Assembly (NCBI RefSeq): GCF_002002905.1
Contig: NZ_CP019509.1
Coordinates: 868,001-932,000 of the forward strand
DNA length: 64,000 nucleotides
Direction of reading: 5' to 3'
Origin: Aquaspirillum sp. LM1
GTDB lineage: Bacteria; Pseudomonadota; Gammaproteobacteria; Burkholderiales; Aquaspirillaceae
Below the pieces are notes generated by a model. That model had not been told where the DNA came from, made no database searches, and was given only the letters and a program-made list of their open reading frames with translations. Shown here piece by piece: positions 1 to 10,041 of the stretch (positions are counted from its first letter, which is position 1; every line of letters begins with the position of its first letter). Position numbers and translations under genes: made by a program.

Positions 1-1
1 T

Positions 2-1099
2 GGAAATACCTTCGGCCTGTTGTTTACCGTCACCTCATTTGGCGAAAGCCACGGCCCGGCCATTGGCTGTGTGGTGGATGGCTGCCCGCCCGGCCTGACG
101 CTGGACGCTGCCTGGATTCAGGCCGAGCTGGACCGGCGCAAGCCCGGCACCAGCCGCCACGTCACCCAGCGCCGTGAGCCGGACGAGGTGGAGATTCTCT
201 CCGGCGTGTTTGACGGCAAGACCACTGGCACGCCGATTGCCCTGTTGATCCGCAACACCGACCAACGCAGCAAGGACTACGGCAATATTGCCGACACCTT
301 CCGGCCCGGCCATGCTGATTACACCTACTGGCACAAATACGGCATCCGCGACCCGCGCGGCGGCGGGCGCTCGTCCGCGCGGGAAACTGCCGTGCGCGTG
401 GCTGCCGGGGCGATTGCCAAAAAATGGCTGGCCGAGCAGTACGGCATTGTCATCCGTGGCCACATGACCCAGATCGGCGAAAAAACCATTCCGTTTGCCA
501 GCTGGGACGAAGTGAACAGCAACCCGTTTTTTGCTGCCGACGCCAGCGTGGTGCCCGAGCTGGAAACCTATATGGACAGCATCCGCAAAAGCCTGGATTC
601 GATTGGCGCGCGGCTGCGTGTGGTGGCCGAGAATGTGCCGGTGGGCTGGGGCGAGCCGGTGTTTGACCGCCTGGACGCCGACATCGCCCACGCCATGATG
701 AGCATCAACGCGGTGAAGGGCGTGGAAATCGGTGCCGGCTTTGGCTGTGTCACGCAAAAGGGCAGCGAGCACGGCGACGAACTCACCCCGGAAGGCTTTG
801 CCAGCAACCACGCCGGCGGCATTCTGGGCGGGATTTCCACCGGCCAGGATATCGAAGTCTCGATTGCCATCAAGCCCACTTCGTCGATTGCCCAGCCGCG
901 CCAGTCCATCAACAAGGCCGGCGAAGCCATTCTGATCGAAACCCATGGCCGCCACGACCCGTGCGTGGGCATCCGCGCCACGCCGATTGCCGAAGCCATG
1001 CTGGCGCTGACGTTGATCGACCACGCGCTGCGCCACCGCGCCCAGTGCGGCGATGTGCGGGTGGACACCCCGCGCATTCCGGCCCAGCGCGGTGAATAA
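2..1099 (+). CDS. aroC: Chorismate synthase, 5' end cut by window edge
   Basis: Last step of the shikimate pathway: converts 5-enolpyruvylshikimate 3-phosphate to chorismate with reduced FMN, in the cytoplasm. The frame is open from base 2 and reads [17 protein letters not shown], the usual N-terminus of this family without its first two or three residues, so the true start lies just before the window. Family signatures seen are GESHG near the N-terminus, RSSARET near residue 120 and GRHDPC near the C-terminus. The visible length of about 365 codons matches the family (about 360). The TTG at 20 is an internal leucine, not a start. Identification is secure. Confidence 0.97.
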   Translation, partial: GNTFGLLFTVTSFGESHGPAIGCVVDGCPPGLTLDAAWIQAELDRRKPGTSRHVTQRREPDEVEILSGVFDGKTTGTPIALLIRNTDQRSKDYGNIADTFRPGHADYTYWHKYGIRDPRGGGRSSARETAVRVAAGAIAKKWLAEQYGIVIRGHMTQIGEKTIPFASWDEVNSNPFFAADASVVPELETYMDSIRKSLDSIGARLRVVAENVPVGWGEPVFDRLDADIAHAMMSINAVKGVEIGAGFGCVTQKGSEHGDELTPEGFASNHAGGILGGISTGQDIEVSIAIKPTSSIAQPRQSINKAGEAILIETHGRHDPCVGIRATPIAEAMLALTLIDHALRHRAQCGDVRVDTPRIPAQRGE

Positions 1100-1160
1100 G
1101 CTGGCCTGATGGCGGGCGGGGCTGTTGTGCGCCCGCCGTTTTCAAGCAAAGGATTGTGTT

Positions 1161-1346
1161 GTGGAAAGCCTCTACCTGCTGATTCCGTTTTCCATTCTGC
1201 TGATTTTCATTATTGGCGGACTGTTCTGGTGGGCCACCCGGTCTGGCCAGTTTGACGATCTGGAAGGCCCCGGTCATCGCATTCTGATGGACGACGACAA
1301 GCCCGCGCCGCCCAGCGACCCGGCCCGCCAGCGCCCGCCACGCTGA
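1161..1346 (+). CDS. ccoS: Cbb3-type cytochrome oxidase assembly protein CcoS
   Basis: Small membrane protein (61 aa) needed for maturation of cbb3-type cytochrome c oxidase. The GTG start at 1161 gives VESLYLLIPFSIL followed by one transmembrane helix (about residues 4-25) and the family signature WW-x3-SGQFDDLEGP-x-HRILMDDD. An AAAGGA ribosome site lies about 8 bases upstream, and starting here removes an unlikely extension. It sits 61 bp after aroC; no other cco gene is visible, so the oxidase operon must lie elsewhere. Confidence 0.9.
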   Translation: MESLYLLIPFSILLIFIIGGLFWWATRSGQFDDLEGPGHRILMDDDKPAPPSDPARQRPPR

Positions 1347-1431
1347 CTGATGCCGCAAGCCGGCATCCGGCTGTCACGCTGGGCGGGTATCCTGGCCCGC
1401 CCCTTCTCTTTTGCCCAGGCGCTGCCCATCC

Positions 1432-2715
1432 ATGTCTGCTACTTTTGCCTTTTTTCCACGCCGACGGTTTTTGCCGCTGTTCATCACCCAGTTTCTTGGC
1501 GCATTTAACGACAACCTGCTGAAAACCGCGTTTCTGGTGATGGTCAGCTACGCCGGGTTGGGTTTTGCCGGCTTGCCGGCGGCGCAGATTGTCAATCTGG
1601 CCTCTGGCTTGTTCATCCTGCCGTTTTTTCTGTTTTCCGCCACCGCCGGGCGTCTGGCCGAGCGGCTGGACAAGGCGCGCATTGCCCGCTGGGTGAAGCT
1701 TAGCGAGCTGGGCATCATGCTGCTGGCCGCCATGGGTTTTTATGCCCGCAACGTGCCGTTGCTGTTGCTGGCGCTGTTTCTGATGGGCGTGCATTCCACT
1801 TTTTTTGGCCCGATCAAGTACGCCATGCTGCCGCAGCATTTGCGCCGCGATGAGCTGATTGGCGGCAATGGCCTGATTGAGATGGGAACGTTCATTGCCA
1901 TTCTGCTCGGGCAGATGGCCGGCAGCCTGCTGGTCGGGCAGCCGGTGTGGGTCACCGTGGCCTTGCTGGGTGCGGCGGCGCTGGCTGGCTGGTTCAGCAG
2001 CCGGCAGATTCCTCCGGCCCCGGCCAGCGCGCCGGATTTGCCGCTGCACCTGAACCTGTGGCGCGACACCCGCAGCCTGCTGGCGCAGGCACGCCAGCTG
2101 CCGCCGGTGTGGACGGCCATTCTGGGGATTTCCTGGTTCTGGCTGCTGGGCGCGGTGTACCTGACCCAATTGCCCACATTTACCCGCCTGCATCTGGGGG
2201 GAGACGCCCAGGTGTATACGCTGATGCTGGCCACCTTCTCGCTGGCGATTGGTGCCGGGTCGCTGCTGTGCGCCCGGCTGTCACATCACCAGTTGCGGCT
2301 GGGCTGGGTCAGCGTCGGCCTGCTGGGCATGACCGTAGCCGGGCTGGACCTGTTTGCCGCCAGCCACGCCCGCCACACTGGCGCGCTGCTGGACATGGGC
2401 ACCTTTCTGGCCCGTCCCCAGGCCTGGCGGGTGATTGCCGATTTTGCCCTGCTGGGCGCATTTGGCGGCCTGTTCACCGTGCCGCTGTACACCTGGCTGC
2501 AAACCGCCAGCCCGGAGACATTCCGCGCCCAGGCGATTGCCGCCAATAATATTGTCAATGGGCTGTTCATGGTGGCGGCAGCGGCATTCAGCGGGCTGCT
2601 GCTGGCCTGGCTGGACAGCATTGCCCTGCTGTTCCTGCTGGTGGCGCTGAGCAATCTGCTGGCCTTGCTGGCGCTGGGCTGGCGTGAGCGCCAGCTGTGG
2701 TGCTGGCGGGGCTGA
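1432..2715 (+). CDS. MFS transporter, LplT-like
   Basis: Polytopic inner-membrane carrier of 427 aa. The N-terminus has the motif FITQFLGAFNDNLLKTA, typical of the LplT/AAS branch of the major facilitator superfamily, which moves lysophospholipids inward across the inner membrane for re-acylation. About twelve hydrophobic segments can be counted. The ATG at 1432 (MSATFAFF) is preferred over a TTG at 1411 because homologues begin close to this point. In many betaproteobacteria a similar protein is fused or adjacent to acyltransferase domains; here it stands alone, so the substrate is inferred. Confidence 0.8.
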   Translation: MSATFAFFPRRRFLPLFITQFLGAFNDNLLKTAFLVMVSYAGLGFAGLPAAQIVNLASGLFILPFFLFSATAGRLAERLDKARIARWVKLSELGIMLLAAMGFYARNVPLLLLALFLMGVHSTFFGPIKYAMLPQHLRRDELIGGNGLIEMGTFIAILLGQMAGSLLVGQPVWVTVALLGAAALAGWFSSRQIPPAPASAPDLPLHLNLWRDTRSLLAQARQLPPVWTAILGISWFWLLGAVYLTQLPTFTRLHLGGDAQVYTLMLATFSLAIGAGSLLCARLSHHQLRLGWVSVGLLGMTVAGLDLFAASHARHTGALLDMGTFLARPQAWRVIADFALLGAFGGLFTVPLYTWLQTASPETFRAQAIAANNIVNGLFMVAAAAFSGLLLAWLDSIALLFLLVALSNLLALLALGWRERQLWCWRG

Positions 2716-2723
2716 AATGCCCG

Positions 2724-2880
2724 ACGTCAGCTCGCTCGCCATTTCAGCGTGACTGACGACTCGATCTCTTTCCGCATGAGCCTCACTTCACTTGTCGTTC
2801 CCGCGCAGGCGGGAACCCAGACGGTGCCACATCGTGCGTCGTGGGGGGTTGGCAAGTGCTCGGCGGTGTCGGCCAAGATC
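2724..2880. repeat. Dispersed repeat, copy 1
   Basis: The 247-bp gap between the MFS gene and the next gene holds a dispersed repeat. It contains CGTCAGCTCGCTCGC at the left, a GCATGAGCCTCACTTCACTTG block, the palindrome TTCCCGCGCAGGCGGGAA, and a GTGGGGGGTTGGCA block. The same blocks in the same order recur on the opposite strand at 49000-49160. Noncoding. Confidence 0.7.
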
Positions 2881-2962
2881 TTTGTGCTGGCCGCCAGCCA
2901 GTCGGCCATGCAGCGTTTTTCTGCCCAGCTGCCCAGCGCAAACAATGTCATAATTTGCCGCC

Positions 2963-3901
2963 ATGGACCTGCTGATCGACATCATTCTCAAGGCTGGCCG
3001 CTCGGCGGTTGAGCTGTCCCTGTTTGTGCTGCTGCCGGTGATGGTGGTGATGCTGGCGCTGATGCGCCTGCTGGAAGCCTGGGGCGCGCTCGACTGGCTG
3101 GTGGCGCGGCTGACGCCGTGGCTGCGGCCTGTTGGCTTGTCCGGCCTGGGGGTGTTTGCCGCGCTGCAGATCAACTTTGTCAGCTTTGCTGCGCCGGTGG
3201 CCACGCTGAGCATGATGGAACAGCGCGGGGTGTCCAGCCGGCATCTGGCAGCTACTCTGGCCATGGTGATGGCAATGGCGCAGGCCAATGCGTCGTTTCC
3301 GCTGGCGGCGCGTGGCCTGCAGCTGGGAACCGTGCTGCTGCTGTCGCTATTGGGCGGCCTGCTGGCGGCGGCGCTGACTTACCATGGCTTTGGCCGCCAC
3401 CTGGACGGTTGTGAACAGACCCAGGATGAATCGCTGCCGCATCCGCAGGCAGAAACGCCCAAGGGCGCGCTTGATGTGATCAACCGCGCCGGGGCCGAGG
3501 CGTTCCGGATTGCGCTGGGGGCGATGCCGATGCTGGTGTTGTCGCTGGTGGCGGTCACCGCGCTGACCGCTGCTGGCGCGGTAGGTGGGCTGACCCGGCT
3601 GCTCGGGCCGCTGTTGAGCCAGGCCGGAATCGATCCGCTGCTGATTCTGCCTTCGCTGACCAAATACCTGGCCGGCGGCAATGCCATGTTTGCGGTGATG
3701 GACGAGATGCGCCGCCAGGGTGTGGTCAGTGCCACGCTGCTGAACGCCAGCGCCGGCTGGCTGATTCATCCACTGGACCTGCCCGGCCTGGCGGTATTGC
3801 TGTCGGCGGGCAAGCGGGTGGCACAGGTGTGGAAGCCGGCAGTGCTGGGCGCGCTGGCCGGGATTGCCCTGCGCACGCTGGGGCATGTCTGGCTGAGTTG
3901 A
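2963..3901 (+). CDS. Nucleoside-recognition (Gate) domain membrane protein
   Basis: Inner-membrane protein of 312 aa with about eight hydrophobic segments in two blocks (residues 10-145 and 175-310), separated by a short hydrophilic stretch around residues 145-170. This is the layout of Gate-domain (nucleoside recognition, SpmA/SpmB-like) proteins. Conserved-looking pieces are QINFVSFAAPVATLSMMEQRG and ILPSLTKYLAGGNAM. The start is the ATG at 2963; no strong ribosome site is visible. Family assignment is by pattern only and the transported substrate is unknown. It converges on smc. Confidence 0.65.
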   Translation: MDLLIDIILKAGRSAVELSLFVLLPVMVVMLALMRLLEAWGALDWLVARLTPWLRPVGLSGLGVFAALQINFVSFAAPVATLSMMEQRGVSSRHLAATLAMVMAMAQANASFPLAARGLQLGTVLLLSLLGGLLAAALTYHGFGRHLDGCEQTQDESLPHPQAETPKGALDVINRAGAEAFRIALGAMPMLVLSLVAVTALTAAGAVGGLTRLLGPLLSQAGIDPLLILPSLTKYLAGGNAMFAVMDEMRRQGVVSATLLNASAGWLIHPLDLPGLAVLLSAGKRVAQVWKPAVLGALAGIALRTLGHVWLS

Positions 3902-3960
3902 GGGCAGGCAAAATACACCGTCCGCCCTTTTGCTGCGTCGCCCCGTCGGGGTGATGCGCC

Positions 3961-6900
3961 CTACTGCTCGCGCATTTTCAGCGCTTCGACCATATCCACC
4001 GCCACAATCCGGCTCACCCCCTGCTCCTGCATGGTCACGCCAATCAGCTGTTCGGCCATTTCCATGGTCAGCCGGTTGTGGCTGATATACAGAAACTGGG
4101 TGCGGTCGGCCATACGCTTGACCAACTCGCAAAAGCGTCCGGTGTTGGCGTCGTCCAGCGGCGCGTCCACCTCGTCCAGCAGGCAGAACGGTGCCGGGTT
4201 CAAGCGGAACAGCGAGAACACCAGGCTCATGGCGGTCAGTGCCTTTTCGCCACCGGACAATAGATGAATGGTGGCGTTTTTCTTGCCCGGCGGCTGGGCG
4301 ATAATCTGAATGCCGGCATCGAGCAGGTCTTCGCCGGTCAGCACCAGTTCGGCACGGCCCCCGCCAAACAGCAGCGGGAACAGCTCGCTCATCGAGGCAT
4401 TGACCTGATCAAAGGTGGTTTGCAGCATGCCACGGGTTTCGCCGTCCATTTTTTCGATGGCCTGCATCAGCGTGGCCATGGCTTCGGTCAGATCGGCGGC
4501 CTGATCGGCCAGGTAGTCGTGGCGTTCGCGTGCGGCGGTCAGTTCGTCCAGCGCGGCCAGGTTGACCGCGCCCAGCCCGTTGATGGCCTGACTGAGCCGG
4601 CCAATTTCACTGACCAGCGCCGAGGCCTTGACCGCGTCGGTCAGGTCGGCCAGCAAGGCGGTTTCGTCGGCCTGGGCGTTGCGCAGTTCTTCGTCAAAGC
4701 GCTCGACAGTCAGCAGTGCTTCCTGACTTTTCAGCCGCCAGTCGTTGATGGCATCGCGCAGCGGGTCGAGCGCGCCTTCCACTTGCTGGCGCGAGGCGGT
4801 GAGCTGGCGCAGCAGCTCGGTGGCGTGGTTGGCGGCGTCGCGGGCGGCGTTCAGGTTTTCTTCGCACTGGTCGCGCATGATCAGCGCCTGTTGCAGCACT
4901 TCGTCCAGGTCGGTGGCAGTCAGGTTGTCCTGCTCGGTGACCAGGGTTTCCTGGCGTTCGACCAGCAGCTCGCGGCGTTCGTCCAGTTCATCGCGGCGGC
5001 GGTTGAGGTCGTTAAGCTTGTTTTGCGCGGTGGTCAGGGCAAAGCGCGCTTCCTGCGCCTGGCGCTCCAGGTCGCGGCTGCGTGCCCGCGCCAGGGTCAG
5101 CCCGGTTTCGGCGTCCAGTCGGTGCAACTGGGCGTCGTCCAGCGCCAGCGCCAGTTCGTCCAGCTGCAGCTCGGCTTCTTCCGCGTTCAGGCTGGCTTGT
5201 TCGATGCTGGCGCGTTCCAGCTCGGCTTCTTCGTCCAGCCGGGCCAGTTCTTCGTCAATGGCGTCGCGGCGGGCGCTGTGCTGGGCCTGGGTGTGTTCCT
5301 GGCGCGCGCAGGCCAGTTCGGCCTGATTGCGTGCGGCGTCAGCGCTGCTCAGTTGCTGGCGCAGCTGGCGCAGTTGCTCGCTGTGCGCGCTCAGCGTGGC
5401 GTCGAGCTCGGCCAGTTGCTCGCGCAGGCTGTCCAGCTGCGGCTGGCTTTCCTCCAGTGCCGTGGCCAGCCGCTGGCGTTCGGCCTGGCGGGCCATCACC
5501 CCGCTGTCGGCATCCGGGGCCCAGTACACCACGCTGTGCCGAGTGGCGCGATGGCCTTGCGGGCACACCAGCCACTGGCCATCGGCCAGTTTGGGTTGCC
5601 AATGCAATAGCTGTTCCAGGCTGTCAACGGTGTGGCCGCCGTGCAGCCAGTCGGCCAGGCCCGCCGCCAGTGCGGGCGCGCGCAGGGTCAGCCGGCTGGC
5701 CAGCGTGGGCAGTGCCAGGCTGGCCGCTGGCTGGCTGGCCTGACCTGCGGCAAACAGCGCCAGCCGGGCCGGAGGGGCAGCGTTGGGCCAGTCTGTCGGG
5801 CAGCGGGCGGACAAAATCGGTGCCAGCGCGGCTTCCACTGCGGTTTCCCAGCCACTGGCGATGTCCAGCTGTTGCCACAGCGGCGCTTGCTGGCTCAGGC
5901 CGTGCTGCTTGAGCCAGGCTTCGCTGCGCCCGGCGTGGGCGGCCTGGGCCAGCAGTTTGTCCAGCGCGGCCAGGTCGGCACCCAGCCGGGTGTGGCTGTC
6001 GTGCTGGCGGCTGAACAGCGCCTGCTGTTCGCTGCGCTGGCGGCTGAGCTGTTCGCTGTGTTGTTCGGCTGTGCCCAGTTGCTCGCGCAGGGTGTCGGCG
6101 TGCAGGCTGGCGTGTGCCAGCGCCAGCCGGGCGCGGTCGAGTTCGGCGCTGTCGGCGGCGTTCAGCTGGCGGGCTTCGTCATTCAGCCGGGCGCGGCGTT
6201 CGTCCTGGCGGCGCAGGGCGGCTTCGGCGTGCTGGCTGTGCTGGCGGGCCAGATCGCGCTGGCGGGTCAGTTCGGCCTGGCGGCGGGTCAGTGTGTTCAG
6301 TGCGTCATCATGCTGGCGAAACAGCGCTTCGGCGGCGGGCACGCCGTCGTCGTCGCTGTCGGCGGCCATGGCGGCTTCTTCGGCGCTTTGCCGGGCCAGA
6401 TCCCGCTGGTCTTCCCAGTGTTCCAGCTCGCTGTCAATCAGCTGGTCTTGCTGGCTTACGCTGGCCAGTTCCTGGCGCACGCCGTCCAGATCGCGCTGCA
6501 GGCGGGCGGCGGTGTCGCGGCGGTGGCGCTGCTGTTCTTCCAGCCGCGCCAGCTGGGCGCTGGCTTCGGCCTGTTCGGCCTGGCGCTGGTGTACGGCGTC
6601 GGTGGCGGCAAAATGGCTTTCACGCGCGGTTTCCAGCCGGGCGTCCAGTTCGGTACCCTGGCGGCTCATCGCTTCCAGCTCGGTTTCCAGCCGGGCCAGC
6701 TCGGCCCTGGCCTTGGCCTCGCCCTGCTGGGCATCGCGCCGGCGCACCATGGCCAGCAGGTTTTGCCGGTGGGTCAGCGTGTCGTGCAGGGTGTGGTAGT
6801 GCTGGGCCACTTCGGCCTGTTCCAGCAGTTTTTCGGTTTGCCGGGCCAGTTCCTGGCGGATGTCTTCGATACGGGCCAGGTTGTCGCGGGTGTCGGACAG

Positions 6901-7449
6901 GCGCGATTCGGTTTCGCGGCGCCGGTCTTTGTAGCGCGACACGCCGGCGGCTTCTTCCAGGTAGGCACGCAGTTCTTCCGGACGCGCTTCAATGATGCGC
7001 GAAATCATCCCCTGCTCAATCACCGCATAGCCACGGGTGCCCACGCCGGTGCCCAGAAACAGGTCGGCAATATCCCGGCGGCGCACCTGCTGCTGGTTGA
7101 TCCAGTAGCTGGAATCGCCCTGGCGGGTGAGCACGCGCTTGATGGCAATTTCGGCAAACTGGCCCCACGGCCCGCTGGCGCGGCCTTCGCTGTTGTCAAA
7201 AACCAACTCGACCGAGGCCCGGCTGACCGGCTTGCGGGTGGACGAGCCATTAAAAATCACGTCCTGCATCGATTCGCCGCGCAACTGCTTGGCCGACGAT
7301 TCGCCCAGCACCCAGCGCACGGCGTCAATTACATTGGATTTGCCGCAGCCATTGGGGCCAATCACCGCCACCAGCTGGCCGGGTACAGGAATGGTGGTCG
7401 GGTCAACAAACGATTTGAACCCGGCCAGTTTCAGATGAGTCAGGCGCAC
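3961..7449 (-). CDS. smc: Chromosome partition protein SMC
   Basis: Structural-maintenance-of-chromosomes ATPase (about 1162 aa) that compacts and segregates the nucleoid, normally with ScpA and ScpB. The N-terminal Walker A is GPNGCGKS (residues 31-38). Two long Gln/Glu/Ala/Arg-rich coiled coils follow on either side of a hinge region around residues 500-640. The C-terminal head has the ABC signature LLSGGEKAL and Walker B PFCLLDEVDAPLDD. I chose the GTG at 7449 (VRLTHLKLAGFKSF) because the family begins with MRLTHIKLAGFKSF; a TTG at 7470 would add seven residues. Neither has a clear ribosome site. scpAB are not in the window. Confidence 0.97.
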   Translation of the reverse strand: MRLTHLKLAGFKSFVDPTTIPVPGQLVAVIGPNGCGKSNVIDAVRWVLGESSAKQLRGESMQDVIFNGSSTRKPVSRASVELVFDNSEGRASGPWGQFAEIAIKRVLTRQGDSSYWINQQQVRRRDIADLFLGTGVGTRGYAVIEQGMISRIIEARPEELRAYLEEAAGVSRYKDRRRETESRLSDTRDNLARIEDIRQELARQTEKLLEQAEVAQHYHTLHDTLTHRQNLLAMVRRRDAQQGEAKARAELARLETELEAMSRQGTELDARLETARESHFAATDAVHQRQAEQAEASAQLARLEEQQRHRRDTAARLQRDLDGVRQELASVSQQDQLIDSELEHWEDQRDLARQSAEEAAMAADSDDDGVPAAEALFRQHDDALNTLTRRQAELTRQRDLARQHSQHAEAALRRQDERRARLNDEARQLNAADSAELDRARLALAHASLHADTLREQLGTAEQHSEQLSRQRSEQQALFSRQHDSHTRLGADLAALDKLLAQAAHAGRSEAWLKQHGLSQQAPLWQQLDIASGWETAVEAALAPILSARCPTDWPNAAPPARLALFAAGQASQPAASLALPTLASRLTLRAPALAAGLADWLHGGHTVDSLEQLLHWQPKLADGQWLVCPQGHRATRHSVVYWAPDADSGVMARQAERQRLATALEESQPQLDSLREQLAELDATLSAHSEQLRQLRQQLSSADAARNQAELACARQEHTQAQHSARRDAIDEELARLDEEAELERASIEQASLNAEEAELQLDELALALDDAQLHRLDAETGLTLARARSRDLERQAQEARFALTTAQNKLNDLNRRRDELDERRELLVERQETLVTEQDNLTATDLDEVLQQALIMRDQCEENLNAARDAANHATELLRQLTASRQQVEGALDPLRDAINDWRLKSQEALLTVERFDEELRNAQADETALLADLTDAVKASALVSEIGRLSQAINGLGAVNLAALDELTAARERHDYLADQAADLTEAMATLMQAIEKMDGETRGMLQTTFDQVNASMSELFPLLFGGGRAELVLTGEDLLDAGIQIIAQPPGKKNATIHLLSGGEKALTAMSLVFSLFRLNPAPFCLLDEVDAPLDDANTGRFCELVKRMADRTQFLYISHNRLTMEMAEQLIGVTMQEQGVSRIVAVDMVEALKMREQ

Positions 7450-7544
7450 AAAAGCTTCGCAGTACAACAAGAAATAATCGGCGATTGTAACGAAATCCCG
7501 CGCCTTGCGCGCCGCAGCTGAACAGCCTATGCGATAATGCTGAA

Positions 7545-8105
7545 ATGGACTCTTTTTCGCTGACTGACCATTTCCTGATTGCCATGCCCAATATGACCGA
7601 CCCGCACTTTGCCGGGGCGGTGGTCTACCTGTGTGAACATTCCGAGCACGGGGCGATGGGAGTGGTGGTCAATAAACCGGCTGAGGTCACGCTGGGTGAA
7701 CTGTTTGACCAGATCGACCTGCCACTGCTCAACCCCGAGCAGGCCGGCCACCCGGTGTATCTGGGCGGGCCGGTGCAAACCGATCGGGGCTTTGTCCTGC
7801 ACCAGCCGCTGGACAACTGGAACGCCACCCTGGCAATCAACGACGATACCGGGCTGACCACCTCGCGCGATGTGCTGGTGGCGGTCAGCCAGGGCGATGG
7901 CCCCTACCGCATGCTGATTACCCTGGGCTATGCTGGCTGGGGCGCAGGCCAGCTGGAGCAGGAGCTGGCGCAAAACGCCTGGCTGACCGTGCCGGCCAAT
8001 CTCGACTGCATTTATGGCCAGCCGCCCGAGGCGCGCTTTGCCGCCGCCATGCAACTGCTGGGCTTTGACCCGCTGGCCCTGTCTGGCGAGGCCGGCCATG
8101 CCTGA
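7545..8105 (+). CDS. yqgE: YqgE/AlgH family (UPF0301) protein
   Basis: Protein of 186 aa beginning [17 protein letters not shown] and containing [11 protein letters not shown] and [14 protein letters not shown], the hallmarks of the YqgE/AlgH family. Its biochemical role is not established. Overlap with the next gene (ruvX) by 8 bp shows translational coupling, and this yqgE-ruvX pairing is common in proteobacteria. It is divergent from smc across about 95 bp that must hold both promoters. Confidence 0.92.
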   Translation: MDSFSLTDHFLIAMPNMTDPHFAGAVVYLCEHSEHGAMGVVVNKPAEVTLGELFDQIDLPLLNPEQAGHPVYLGGPVQTDRGFVLHQPLDNWNATLAINDDTGLTTSRDVLVAVSQGDGPYRMLITLGYAGWGAGQLEQELAQNAWLTVPANLDCIYGQPPEARFAAAMQLLGFDPLALSGEAGHA

Positions 8106-8556
8106 CGCCACCGCCTTGCCGCGTGGAGCCTTGCTGGGCTTCGACTTTGGCCAGGCGCGCATTGGCGTGGCGCTGGGCAATACCGAAGTGGCGATTGCCC
8201 ACCCGCTGGAAACCATTGCCAGCGACAGCAACGACCAGCGCTTTGCCCGAATTGCCGCGCTGATTGGCGAATGGGCACCGGCGGCGCTGATTGTGGGCCT
8301 GCCAGTACACGCTGACGGCACGCCGCACGAGATGACCCGCCTGGCGCGCAAGTTTGCCCAGCGTCTGCATGGCCGTTTTGGCCTGCCGGTGTGGCTGGTG
8401 GACGAGCGCCACACCTCACAGGTGGCCGAACACCAGCTCAACGACGCCGGCCTGCGTGGCCGCCGGCAAAAACCGGCGCTGGATCAAGTGGCCGCCCAGC
8501 TGATTTTGCAAAGTTTTCTGGACATGCCCGACGCAGTGGGCAGCGTACCGCTTTGA
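8098..8556 (+). CDS. ruvX: RuvX/YqgF Holliday-junction-resolvase-like nuclease
   Basis: RNase H-fold protein of 152 aa (RuvX/YqgF), implicated in 16S rRNA 5' processing and proposed as a putative Holliday junction resolvase. Motifs seen: [12 protein letters not shown] with the catalytic Asp, IVGLP, and DERHTS. The ATG at 8098 overlaps the end of yqgE. Its TGA stop (8554-8556) lies inside TTGA, the terminal tetranucleotide of an IS605-type right end, so an insertion now provides the stop. The last ten residues after the conserved FLD may not be ancestral, but the catalytic fold is complete. Confidence 0.92.
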   Translation: MPDATALPRGALLGFDFGQARIGVALGNTEVAIAHPLETIASDSNDQRFARIAALIGEWAPAALIVGLPVHADGTPHEMTRLARKFAQRLHGRFGLPVWLVDERHTSQVAEHQLNDAGLRGRRQKPALDQVAAQLILQSFLDMPDAVGSVPL

Positions 8557-8883
8557 CATCCTCGCCCCCCTAAAGGATGGCGATTCCTACGGTGCTCAGG
8601 CGGCAATCGCCTGAGTCGCTTCGGTGGGTTCCTGTTTCATTGAGCGGCCCGACTGCAGGCGCTTTTGGTGCTTCTTGAAGCTGTTGAGCGGTTCGAGGTA
8701 GCTGCCGTCGCTCATCGTGGCGAAACGGGCGATGCCCATATCAATGCCGACGGCTTCGCCATGCGGCAACGGCTGATCGACTTCACGTTCCGTCTGGATC
8801 GACACACACCACTTGCCGCCTGACTGGCTGACGGTGGCGTTCAGGGCCTTGCCCCGCCTGGTAGGGTGGGGTGGGGTGGCCAA
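8553..8883 (-). pseudogene. IS200/IS605-type element remnant with TnpB fragment (element 1)
   Basis: On the minus strand, 8883-8596 encodes the middle of a TnpB (OrfB) protein: NATVSQSGGKWCVSIQTERE, then GIDMGIARFATMSDG, the first RuvC-type Asp region. The frame ends in unrelated residues at 8596. Between 8596 and the ruvX stop lies a right end with a hairpin (CATCCTCGCCCCCC-taaa-GGATGGCGATTCC), ending in TCAA on the minus strand, the usual right cleavage tetranucleotide in this family. The N-terminal half, the later catalytic residues and TnpA are missing, so it is inactive. Confidence 0.75.
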
Positions 8884-8979
8884 TCAGGTTTACATAGTTT
8901 TACCCGTGCGCCCATACGCATTTACACGGATGTTTTGTAGGCTTGAGGCTATCAATTGATGGTTATTCAGGAGTCTGCC

Positions 8980-10041
8980 ATGTCTGCCCGCCCGCATTTT
9001 GCTCACTCGTCGCCCTTCTCCCCAACAGACAGCGATGCCCCCACCTTCCGCTCACCGTTACAAGACTGTGCCGTGTCTGCCGACAGCAGCGAGCTGGCCG
9101 CGTTGCGCGGCGGATGGGCAAGCGCGGTGCCAAGCATCCGCTTTGCACCCACCACCCCGAGCACGCCCACCGTGGTGTCGCCCACCCTGCCCAGCACGCT
9201 CAGCGTGGCAGCAGACCAGCAAACCGTGGTGATTCTGGACACCGGCCTCAGCAGCAGTGTGGATAATCTGATTTATCAGTACGACTTTTACGCCAACGAC
9301 AGCAATGCCAGCAGCACGGCCACCCATGGCTCGATTGTCGCATCCCAGGTGCTGGCGGCCAGCAGCGACACCAATATCGTCATGCTCAAGGTGGCTGCCG
9401 ATGGGTCGGACACCATCAGCCTGAGCGCGGTGGACGCTGCGCTGGACTGGGTGGCCAAGTACGCCAGCACGCTGAATATTGCCGCCGTCAACCTCAGCTT
9501 TGGTGCCAACAGCGCGGTGAACCGCGCCACCAGCACCACGCTATCGGATGAGTTTGCCACCCTGGATGCGCTGGATGTGGCAGTGGTGGTGGCCGCTGGC
9601 AATGCCGGCGTGAAAAACGGGGTAACCTCGCTGGCGTCGGACAGCCATGTGATTGCTGTTTCGGCATCGGATGGCAGCGGAAATTTTGCGTCTTTTTCCA
9701 ACCGCGATGCCGACCTGACCGACCTGGTGGCCGATGGCGTGGATATCAGCGCCAACGGAGAAGACGTGTCCGGCACCAGCTTTAGCGCACCGCTGGTGGC
9801 GGGTGCCATTGCCGAAGTCAAGGATGTGTTTTACACCACGTATGGCCGTGAACTGAGCGTGGATGAATCGCTGTTGCTGCTGCAGGCTACCGCCAATGCG
9901 ATGAACACCAGCGGTGAAGTGGCCGGCACCAGCAGCGCCGCCGGCAGCGGCTATGTGGAGCTGGATCTGGCCGAAGCGCTGGCGGCAATTGGCAATCTGA
10001 CCGAGCTGCAATTAATTGGCTTGACACCCTTCCCCGCTTAA
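8980..10041 (+). CDS. Subtilisin-like serine protease (peptidase S8), 3' end altered by IS605-type insertion
   Basis: Protein of 353 aa with a complete subtilase triad: D87 (VVILDTG), H116 (THGS), S267 (SGTSFSAP), plus the oxyanion Asn N208 (AAGNAG). The first 80 residues are Ser/Thr/Pro-rich with no hydrophobic signal peptide, so export is not evident. The ATG at 8980 is preferred because CAGGAG precedes it by 6 bases. The final residues LTPFPA and the TAA stop are read from the right end of the downstream IS605-type remnant (TTGA at 10021), so the natural C-terminus is lost or replaced. TnpB remnants lie on both sides. The substrate is unknown. Confidence 0.85.
   Translation: MSARPHFAHSSPFSPTDSDAPTFRSPLQDCAVSADSSELAALRGGWASAVPSIRFAPTTPSTPTVVSPTLPSTLSVAADQQTVVILDTGLSSSVDNLIYQYDFYANDSNASSTATHGSIVASQVLAASSDTNIVMLKVAADGSDTISLSAVDAALDWVAKYASTLNIAAVNLSFGANSAVNRATSTTLSDEFATLDALDVAVVVAAGNAGVKNGVTSLASDSHVIAVSASDGSGNFASFSNRDADLTDLVADGVDISANGEDVSGTSFSAPLVAGAIAEVKDVFYTTYGRELSVDESLLLLQATANAMNTSGEVAGTSSAAGSGYVELDLAEALAAIGNLTELQLIGLTPFPA

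Noticed and set aside
5632-7521. Long open frame (629 codons) on the plus strand across smc
   Set aside because: It is antisense to an unmistakable SMC gene; the Gln/Gly/Phe-rich translation is the mirror of the GC-rich codon pattern and matches no family.
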